Assembly (NCBI GenBank): GCA_945888565.1
Contig: CAMDAL010000108.1
Coordinates: forward strand, 1 to 11,303
Source of the DNA: Devosia equisanguinis
GTDB lineage: Bacteria; Pseudomonadota; Alphaproteobacteria; Rhizobiales; Devosiaceae
Length of the DNA: 11,303 bases
Direction of reading: 5' to 3'
The position numbers and the translations under genes were made by a program. The notes below the pieces were generated by a model. It was not told the origin of the DNA. It worked only from the letters and a program-made list of their open reading frames with translations, and searched no databases. Shown in pieces: positions 6,735-11,303 of the stretch. The number at the start of each line of letters is the position of its first letter. Position 1 is the stretch's first letter.

Positions 6735-7046
6735 ATGCAGCCCGAAACACTCTTCTCCGCACTGTCCCATCCGGTCCGCCTCGGCGTGCTGTCGATACTG
6801 CTCGACGGCGACCAAACGGCGGGCGGGCTGGCGGAGCACTTCGCCCTCAGCCGTTCGGCGGTGTCGGAGCACCTTGGCGTGCTGCGGCATGCCGAGTTGG
6901 TGCAGGAGCGGAAAGCCGGGCGAGAGCGCTTCTACTCGCTCAACGCCGCGGCGTTCGAACAGGTGGGGCAATGGCTTGCCCCCTACGAGGATTACTGGAA
7001 GGCGCGGCTTTCGAGGCTGGCGCAGCAACTCGAGGATGAACGATGA
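6735..7046 (+). CDS. ArsR-family winged-helix transcriptional regulator
   Basis: This is a 103-residue, single-domain winged-helix DNA-binding protein of the ArsR/SmtB family, expected to act as a dimeric repressor. Visible landmarks are FSALSHPVRLGVLSIL (7-22), the recognition region SRSAVSEHLGVLRHAELV (39-56), and the wing ERKAGRERFYSLN (58-70). It contains no cysteine, so it is not a cysteine-thiolate metal sensor. The C-terminal stretch QVGQWLAPYEDYW resembles the ArsR subgroup commonly paired with SRPBCC/AHSA1 proteins. That pairing is seen here, with the next gene overlapping by ATGA. The ATG at 6735 lacks a Shine-Dalgarno and coincides with the predicted transcription start. The inducer is unknown. 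Confidence 0.9.
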   Translation: MQPETLFSALSHPVRLGVLSILLDGDQTAGGLAEHFALSRSAVSEHLGVLRHAELVQERKAGRERFYSLNAAAFEQVGQWLAPYEDYWKARLSRLAQQLEDER

Positions 7047-7441
7047 CCTTGCATTCCGTCACGGTGGACCAGCCGATAGCCGCCAGCGTCGAACGCATCT
7101 GGGAGCGGATTTCAACGCCCGAGGGCATCGCCACGTGGTGGCGACCGGGCAATATCGCCCCGGTGCTCGGCCATGAATTCCTGATGCAGATGGGCAAGTG
7201 GGGCGACGTGCCGTGCAGGGTGATCGAGGTGGAGCCGCTGCGGCGGCTGGCCTATACGTTCGGCGATTTCGAACTGCACTGGACCATTCTGCCAGCCGAA
7301 ATCGGCAACGTCCTGCGGCTCGAGCATCGGGGGTTCGACCTCGACAATCCGCAGCACAGGTTCTCCTTCGACACTATGGGTCCGGGCTGGCGAGACGTCG
7401 TGCTGCCTGGCCTCGCCGCAGGGTTGCTTCAGGCCGCCTGA
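7043..7441 (+). CDS. SRPBCC / AHSA1-like domain protein paired with ArsR regulator
   Basis: This 132-residue protein has the START-like SRPBCC (AHSA1, Hsp90 ATPase activator homolog) fold. Evidence is the N-terminal strand-helix VTVDQPIAASVERIW, the signature STPEGIATWW (24-33), the following beta-rich half (EFLMQMGKWGDVPCRVIEVE), and the C-terminal helix after MGPGWRDVVLPGL (112-124). It is a little short for the family (often 140-160 residues). The fold makes a deep hydrophobic pocket that binds small ligands in many members, but the ligand here is unknown. It overlaps arsR (ATGA at 7043-7046), so both are probably made from the same autoregulated transcript. Its stop lies inside a strong palindrome shared with the convergent DUF2087 gene. 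A role in Hsp90 activation should not be assumed. Confidence 0.85.
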   Translation: MTLHSVTVDQPIAASVERIWERISTPEGIATWWRPGNIAPVLGHEFLMQMGKWGDVPCRVIEVEPLRRLAYTFGDFELHWTILPAEIGNVLRLEHRGFDLDNPQHRFSFDTMGPGWRDVVLPGLAAGLLQAA

Positions 7442-7998
7442 CCCGGGTCAGGCGGGCGGTGGGTCCGACTTCCCAGATGCGCCAGCAGCGGCGCCAGTTC
7501 CAGCGGTGGCACCCGCTCGATCCGCCGGTACTCGCGGCCGTTCTGGTTCCGCTCGAGCATTTTCGCATCGACCATGGCCCGGCGGATGATCGCGTGATCG
7601 CCGAAGGCATGCCAGCCCTTGATCAGGGTGCTGATGCCGCGCTCGTCAAAAGTCTCGCCGCGCGGGATGCGCGACCAGAACACCCACTGGCTCAGCGTCT
7701 GGTGGGCAAAGCGCGACGGCCAGCTGGTGAGCACACCTGCGTCGTCGAAATAGCGCGCCGTCTTCGTCACCTGCTCGAGGTCCGGTCGTGGACCAGGGTC
7801 GGCGGCGGCATGCAGCCGATCGGTGGCTTCGGCATCGGCGCGCAGGTGCTGGTAGTTCTGGAAGCCAGCGGCCTTGGCGATCAGGTTCAGCAGTTCGACA
7901 TGCGTCGGCACGCCGTCATGCTGGCTGAGGCCTTGGCGCAGGGTTTTGGCGAAAGGCGAAAGATCGTCCACATGCAGTGGAACAGCAGCCCGTGACAT
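7429..7998 (-). CDS. DUF2087 domain-containing protein
   Basis: This 189-residue soluble protein has two recognisable parts. The N-terminal segment (residues 11-53, ending AAGFQNYQHLRA) has the pattern of short helical domains that precede varied cores: an LxxxLxxxG run followed by a GF-NYQ-L motif. The C-terminal region, about 74-160, resembles DUF2087: an FDDAG-L-SWPS stretch, then DERGISTLIKGWHAFGD, RRAMVDAKMLER and a closing NGREYRR. DUF2087 is found attached to or near winged-helix regulators and looks nucleic-acid-binding, but no function is established. The ATG at 7998 follows a GGGGATGA stretch that may be its Shine-Dalgarno. It converges on the SRPBCC gene with a 13-base overlap. The family name is from pattern recognition only. 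Confidence 0.75.
   Translation of the reverse strand: MSRAAVPLHVDDLSPFAKTLRQGLSQHDGVPTHVELLNLIAKAAGFQNYQHLRADAEATDRLHAAADPGPRPDLEQVTKTARYFDDAGVLTSWPSRFAHQTLSQWVFWSRIPRGETFDERGISTLIKGWHAFGDHAIIRRAMVDAKMLERNQNGREYRRIERVPPLELAPLLAHLGSRTHRPPDPGQAA
7434..7455. terminator. Perfect 22-bp palindrome across the convergent gene overlap
   Basis: The sequence from 7434 to 7455 is a perfect 22-bp dyad centred between 7444 and 7445. It contains the SRPBCC stop codon and lies within the last codons of the DUF2087 gene. In RNA from either strand it would fold into a GC-rich hairpin of about nine pairs with a small loop. No T tract follows on either side, so it may terminate only weakly or act by blocking 3' exonucleases. 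Confidence 0.55.
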
Positions 7999-8188
7999 GA
8001 CTCATCCCCATCGTGCCGATCCCCTTAGGGGACGTCGTGGCCGCCGGCTTCCGATCAGGCACGGGATAGAGTGCTGTCTCGAACGACTAGTCGCAGGTTT
8101 AGCTCTCCAGATGGAGCGGCGACGCCTGGGTGAACTGCTGACCCGCGGGGAAGGTAAGCCGGCAGCACCTCGTTCCGCAAGCGCAAGC

Positions 8189-8217
8189 TTGGGAGTCTGA
8201 TCAAGGTGCGCTATATT
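8189..8217 (+). promoter_or_regulatory. Candidate promoter of the toxin-antitoxin operon
   Basis: TTGGGA (8189-8194) and TATATT (8212-8217) are separated by 17 bases and match consensus at four and five of six positions. Predicted +1 is about 8224, just before the AAGGAG ribosome-binding site at 8227-8232. The spacer region is bounded by an imperfect dyad, with GCGC at 8181-8184 and 8208-8211 and CTTG and CAAG inside it. This could be the site where the antitoxin represses its own operon. Confidence 0.55.
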
Positions 8218-8238
8218 CGGCGCAACAAGGAGATTGCC

Positions 8239-8466
8239 ATGGTCATCACCGTGGAAGTTGATCGGGATACCGACCGGCGACTCGATGAGCTTGCCGCTCG
8301 CACCGGGAAGAGCAAGGCAGAGCACGCAGCCGAAATTCTCAAGTATGGGATTGAGGACGTCGAGGATTACTACCGTGCTGACGACGTCTGGCAGCGGGTG
8401 CAGCGCGGCGAAGAGAAGGTCTACAGCTCAGAAGAGTTGAGGCGAGAACTTGGTCTGGAAGATTGA
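8239..8466 (+). CDS. RelB-type ribbon-helix-helix antitoxin
   Basis: This 75-residue acidic protein is the likely antitoxin of a type II pair. The start at 8239 (MVITVEVDRDTDRRLDELAA) follows AAGGAG at a normal spacing; the ATG-like codon upstream at 8206 would lie before the predicted promoter start site. Residues 2-45 fit a ribbon-helix-helix: the beta strand VITVEVD, helix A (DTDRRLDELAARTG) and helix B (SKAEHAAEILKYGIED). This part should dimerise and bind the operon's operator. The C-terminal half (about 45-75, EDYYRADDVWQRVQRGEEKV then a short helix) would wrap the toxin. It overlaps the downstream toxin gene by 17 bases, so the two are co-translated. Confidence 0.88.
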   Translation: MVITVEVDRDTDRRLDELAARTGKSKAEHAAEILKYGIEDVEDYYRADDVWQRVQRGEEKVYSSEELRRELGLED

Positions 8467-8716
8467 GTACGCCGATGCTGCGGCTCGCGTGGTCCACAAG
8501 CTGGATCGCCAGCAGGCGAAACGCATCCTCGACTACATGGATTATCGGGTAGCGATGGCCGAGAATCCGCGCCAACTGGGAGCGGCGCTGGTAGGGGATC
8601 GGTCGGGCCGTTGGCGCTATCGTGTTGGCGACTATCGGGTGATCTGTGAGATCATCGACAAGCGCCTGGTTGTGTTGGTTATCGACGTCGGAAACCGCCG
8701 CGACATATACCGCTGA
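8450..8716 (+). CDS. RelE/ParE-superfamily toxin
   Basis: This 88-residue basic protein is the likely toxin of the pair, in the RelE/ParE fold. The start is a TTG at 8450, chosen because it gives MVWKIEYADAAARVVHKLDR, the standard RelE opening. It also has GAGG seven bases upstream, and no ATG exists nearby. The core has the helix pair KLDRQQAKRILDYM, then the sheet GRWRYRVGDYRVICEI (53-68) and VVLVIDVGNRRDIYR (74-88). Basic and aromatic residues expected for mRNA cleavage in RelE relatives are present (R54, R56, Y57, R83, R84, Y87), so it is probably intact. Whether it cuts mRNA on ribosomes or poisons gyrase (ParE) cannot be told from sequence alone, but the C-terminal R-R-x-x-Y favours the RelE type. 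Confidence 0.88.
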   Translation: MVWKIEYADAAARVVHKLDRQQAKRILDYMDYRVAMAENPRQLGAALVGDRSGRWRYRVGDYRVICEIIDKRLVVLVIDVGNRRDIYR

Positions 8717-8769
8717 CGCCAGTTTCCTTGACTCCGCCCCATTCCTCCTCTATTCCGCCGCTTAATCCA

Positions 8770-8920
8770 TCAGGTGACACACCTGAAGGCCGACCGGGAC
8801 CCGTTGAGGTATAAAGAGATCCCGGAGGCTCGCACCCCACAGCGCAAGCGCCCTGGGGTGTGTTTGGCGTTTGCCTCGATGGACCCTACATCCCGTGCAA
8901 ACGGGACATGAGGACGGCGA
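8770..8920 (+). promoter_or_regulatory. Structured leader of ffh with several hairpins and a candidate -10
   Basis: Several stems are visible. TCAGGT/ACCTGA lies at 8770-8786 with a 5-base loop. CCGGGA/TCCCGG at 8794-8825 has a long loop. A stronger hairpin at 8831-8862 pairs CACCCCA with TGGGGTG, plus an inner GCG-CGC around CAAG, and is followed by TGTTTGGCGTTT. TCCCGT/ACGGGA at 8891-8906 closes a GCAA (GNRA-type) tetraloop just before the GAGG ribosome-binding site. TATAAA at 8810-8815 is a fair -10 but has no good -35. If used, the leader would be about 100 bases and carry the last two hairpins. The third hairpin could instead be the terminator of the toxin-antitoxin operon. Confidence 0.5.
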
Positions 8921-10525
8921 ATGTTTGAATCACTAAGCGACCGGCTTGGGAAAATCTTCGACGGGATTCGCGGGCGCGGGGCGCTCGGCGAGAAGGACGT
9001 CGATGAAGCGCTGCGCGAAGTGCGCCGGGCGCTGCTCGAGGCCGACGTCGCGCTCGAAGTGACCAAGGCCTTCGTCGAGCAGGTGCGCGAGCGCGCTGTC
9101 GGCGCCGAGGTCACCCGCTCGGTGACGCCGGGCCAGCAGGTCATCAAGATCGTCCACGACGAGCTGGTGAAGGTGCTGGGCGACACCCAGGTGCCGATCG
9201 ACTTCAACACCACCCCGCCGATGACCATGCTGATGGTCGGCCTGCAGGGCGCCGGCAAGACCACGCATGCCGGCAAGATCGCCAAGCGGATGAAGGAGCG
9301 GCAGGGCAAGAAGGTCCTTCTCGCCTCGCTCGATGATCGCCGCCCGGCCGCCAAGGAGCAGCTGCGGGTGCTCGGCGAGCAGATCGGCGTCGATACGCTG
9401 TCGATCCAGGACAACGAGAAGCCCGTCGACATCGCCCGCCGTGCCCAGCGCGAGGCGACGCTCGGCGGCTACGACGTCGTCATCCTCGATACCGCCGGCC
9501 GGACCCATGTCGACGAAGAGCTGATGGCCGAAACGGCGGCGGTGAAGGCGGCCACCAACCCGCACGAAATCCTGCTCGTCGCCGATGCCCTGACCGGCCA
9601 GGACGCCGTGAACCTCGCCCGCTCATTCGACCAGCGGGTCGACATCACCGGCATCGTGCTGACCCGCGTCGACGGCGATGGCCGTGGCGGCGCGGCGCTG
9701 TCGATGCGGGCCGTCACCGGCAAACCGATCAAGCTGATCGGTACCGGCGAAAAGATGGACGCGCTCGAGGATTTCCATCCCTCGCGCATTGCCGACCGCA
9801 TCCTCGGCATGGGCGACATCGTCTCGCTCGTCGAAAAGGCAGCGCAGAACGTCACGGCCGAAGATGCGGCCAAGATGGCGAAGAAGCTGAAGAAGGGCGT
9901 CTTCGATCTCGAAGACCTCAAGAACCAGCTGCTGCAGATGAAGAAGATGGGCGGCATGGGTTCGCTCATGAACATGATGCCGGGCATGGGCCAGATGAAG
10001 AAGGCCATGGCCAACTCCAACATCGACGAGAAGGTGTTCGACCGGCAGGTCGCCATCATCAACTCGATGACGCCGAAGGAACGCGCCAATCCCGACCTGC
10101 TGAACGCCAAGCGCCGCATCCGCATCGCCAACGGCTCGGGCACCAAGGTCGAGGACGTCAACAAGCTGATGAAGCAGCACCGCCAGATGGCGGACATGAT
10201 GAAGAAGGTGTCGAAGGGCGGCATGGGCGCGCTTTCGGGGATGTTCGGCGGCCAGATGGGCGGCAAGATCCCCGGCATGGGCAACATGCCTTCACCCGAG
10301 AACATGGACCCCAAGGAGCTCGAGCAGCTCGCGCGCCGGATGGGCATCGACCCCGCGTCGATCCCGCAGCAGGCCGAAGCGCCCAAGCAGCTCGCTCCGA
10401 ACAAGCTGCCGACCGATGTCGGCCAGCTCCTCAAATCCGGCTCGGGTCTTCCCGGGCTAGGCGGCGCGGCGCGCTTCCCCGGCCTTCCCGGCCTCGGTGG
10501 CGGCTTCGTGCCGAAGAAGAAATAA
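8921..10525 (+). CDS. ffh: Signal recognition particle protein Ffh
   Basis: Ffh (the SRP54 homologue) binds 4.5S RNA and signal sequences emerging from the ribosome, and hands them to FtsY. It has 534 residues against about 450 in E. coli. The N domain (1-100) is followed by the G domain with G1 GLQGAGKTT (107-115), DDRRPAA (138-144), DTAG (190-193), G4 TRVD (248-251) and GTGEK (274-278). The methionine-rich M domain (about 325-430) includes SGTKVEDVNKLMKQHRQM, the RNA-binding helix-turn-helix area. The extra length is a C-terminal tail (about 430-534) rich in Gly, Met and Pro. The motif spellings DDRRPAA and TRVDGDGRGG differ from the common DTYRPAA and TKLDGDARGG, as I recall for Hyphomicrobiales. 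A GAGG precedes the ATG, and rpsP follows by 51 bases. Confidence 0.97.
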   Translation: MFESLSDRLGKIFDGIRGRGALGEKDVDEALREVRRALLEADVALEVTKAFVEQVRERAVGAEVTRSVTPGQQVIKIVHDELVKVLGDTQVPIDFNTTPPMTMLMVGLQGAGKTTHAGKIAKRMKERQGKKVLLASLDDRRPAAKEQLRVLGEQIGVDTLSIQDNEKPVDIARRAQREATLGGYDVVILDTAGRTHVDEELMAETAAVKAATNPHEILLVADALTGQDAVNLARSFDQRVDITGIVLTRVDGDGRGGAALSMRAVTGKPIKLIGTGEKMDALEDFHPSRIADRILGMGDIVSLVEKAAQNVTAEDAAKMAKKLKKGVFDLEDLKNQLLQMKKMGGMGSLMNMMPGMGQMKKAMANSNIDEKVFDRQVAIINSMTPKERANPDLLNAKRRIRIANGSGTKVEDVNKLMKQHRQMADMMKKVSKGGMGALSGMFGGQMGGKIPGMGNMPSPENMDPKELEQLARRMGIDPASIPQQAEAPKQLAPNKLPTDVGQLLKSGSGLPGLGGAARFPGLPGLGGGFVPKKK

Positions 10526-10576
10526 CCAGATCAACCGCATCCAACGACTTCAAAGAACGCAAGAAGGACTGAACCA

Positions 10577-10984
10577 ATGAGCCTGAAGATCCGCCTCGCC
10601 CGCGCCGGTACCAAGAAGCGCCCGTACTACCATGTCGTGATTGCCGACGCCCGCTCGCCGCGCGATGGCCGCTTCATCGAGAAGGTCGGCACCTACGATC
10701 CGAAGCTCGAGGACAAGTCGCTGCGCGTGAACCTCGTCACCGAGCGCATCCAGCACTGGCTGGGCGTTGGCGCGCTGCCGACCGACCGCGTCGCCCGCTT
10801 CGTCGATGCCGCCGGCCTCAAGACCCGTGAGCCGCGCAACAACCCGGAACGCGCCGTGCCGGGCAAGAAGGCCACCGAGCGCGCCGAAGAGCGTGCCAAG
10901 CGCATCGCCGACGCAGAGGCCGCCAAGGAAGCTGCGAAGAACGCTCCCAAGGAAGACGCTGCCGAAGCTCCGGCTGCCGAGTAA
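10577..10984 (+). CDS. rpsP: 30S ribosomal protein bS16
   Basis: bS16 is a small-subunit ribosomal protein needed for 30S assembly. The ATG at 10577 has AAGAAGGA eight bases upstream. The core (residues 1 to about 82) opens with the standard MSLKIRLARAGTKKRPYYH and includes DGRFIEKVGTYDP and the RVARFVDAAGL region. After residue about 90 there is a charged, alanine- and lysine-rich tail of some 45 residues (KKATERAEERAKRIADAEAA and onward). That tail explains why the protein is 135 residues and not the 80-90 seen in gamma-proteobacteria; such tails are common in alpha-proteobacterial bS16. It stands in the conserved order ffh-rpsP-rimM. Confidence 0.97.
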   Translation: MSLKIRLARAGTKKRPYYHVVIADARSPRDGRFIEKVGTYDPKLEDKSLRVNLVTERIQHWLGVGALPTDRVARFVDAAGLKTREPRNNPERAVPGKKATERAEERAKRIADAEAAKEAAKNAPKEDAAEAPAAE

Positions 10985-10987
10985 GCC

Positions 10988-11303
10988 GTGGCAGGTGGCG
11001 ACAATAACGGCATGATCCTGATGGGCCGCATCGGTGCGGCCCATGGCATCAAGGGCGAAGTGCGCATCCAGTCCTTCACCGAGGACCCGCTGGCGCTCGT
11101 CGACTATGGCCCGCTCGCCACCAGCAAGCCCGGCCTCACGGTCAGGATCCTGTCGGCCCGCACCACGACCAATGTGCTCGTGGCGCGGCTCGCCGGGGTG
11201 AACGACCGCACCGCCGCCGAAATGCTCAACGGCGTCGAACTGTTCGTGCCCCGCGCGCTGCTGCCGGAGACGGACGACGAGGACGATTTCTACCACGCCG
11301 ACC
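10988..11303 (+). CDS. rimM: Ribosome maturation factor RimM, N-terminal part (3' end outside window)
   Basis: RimM helps mature the 30S head, and in other bacteria binds uS19. Only about 105 residues are present. They cover the N-terminal RimM domain: MILMGRIGAAHGIKGEVRIQ, the GVNDRTAAEMLNGVELFV block and the PRALLPETDDEDDFYHAD joint that leads into the PRC-barrel domain. The start is uncertain. GTG at 10988 lies three bases after the rpsP stop and is in frame; ATG at 11012 is equally in frame and begins nearer the usual RimM N-terminus. Neither has a clear Shine-Dalgarno, so translation may depend on coupling to rpsP. I list the GTG. trmD and rplS are expected next but are not visible. Confidence 0.92.
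   Translation, partial: MAGGDNNGMILMGRIGAAHGIKGEVRIQSFTEDPLALVDYGPLATSKPGLTVRILSARTTTNVLVARLAGVNDRTAAEMLNGVELFVPRALLPETDDEDDFYHAD

Noticed and set aside
6573..7028. N-terminal extension of dapF to a start at 7028
   Set aside because: It would add 152 residues antisense to arsR and run through the arsR promoter. The DapF family begins at MSNAPFLKMNGLGNE.
8000..8188. tRNA remnant or att site at the cassette edge
   Set aside because: I looked for a cloverleaf, a T-loop motif and flanking direct repeats on both strands and found none. A short CCCC-TTA-GGGG hairpin near 8022-8034 is the only structure and is too small to call.
8717..8920. 4.5S/SRP RNA gene next to ffh
   Set aside because: The region has hairpins but lacks the conserved SRP RNA apical signature (GGAAG with the GCAGCC side). 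It is better explained as an ffh leader or terminator.
10550..11296. Minus-strand frame over rpsP and rimM (248 codons)
   Set aside because: It is antisense to two well-recognised conserved genes, with low-complexity shadow composition.
1..11303. CRISPR array, transposase or insertion sequence
   Set aside because: No spaced direct repeats, terminal inverted repeats with a transposase, or recombinase genes were seen anywhere in the window.

Overview
The window is high-GC chromosomal DNA that reads as a member of the Hyphomicrobiales (Rhizobiales) within the Alphaproteobacteria. The evidence is the gene set and gene order (ccm, yciB, ftsY, mtaB, dapF, then ffh-rpsP-rimM) and the Ffh GTPase motif spellings, which I recall from that order. 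A Devosia-like organism is my best guess, but the genus cannot be fixed from this sequence alone.

Layout. (1) 1-1909, plus strand: the tail of ccmB, then ccmC, ccmD and ccmG. This is a System I cytochrome c maturation operon with overlapping stop and start codons. (2) 1987-2358, plus strand: a small PRC-barrel/DUF2171-like protein. A long inverted repeat follows it at the convergence with the next block. (3) 2428-6572, minus strand, transcribed right to left: dapF, mtaB, ftsY, yciB. This is one tightly packed operon joining lysine/peptidoglycan precursor synthesis, tRNA thiomethylation, the SRP receptor and an inner-membrane septation protein. (4) 6573-8716, a small accessory stretch: a self-regulated ArsR-type repressor plus an SRPBCC/AHSA1 protein, a convergent DUF2087 gene, and a RelB/RelE-type toxin-antitoxin pair. 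(5) 8717-11303, plus strand: a structured leader, then ffh, rpsP and the first part of rimM. The last gene runs off the window edge.

How the parts relate. The two SRP GTPases, FtsY (receptor) and Ffh (the protein of the particle), lie in divergent operons about 4.5 kb apart, with the accessory stretch between them. The core operons are ordinary housekeeping genes and I see no large undescribed system. The most informative non-coding signals are three. One is a perfect 18-bp operator lying in the spacer of the arsR promoter, whose predicted start site is the A of the ATG, so the mRNA would be leaderless. The second is a run of hairpins in the ffh leader. The third is a pair of strong palindromes at the two convergent gene junctions.
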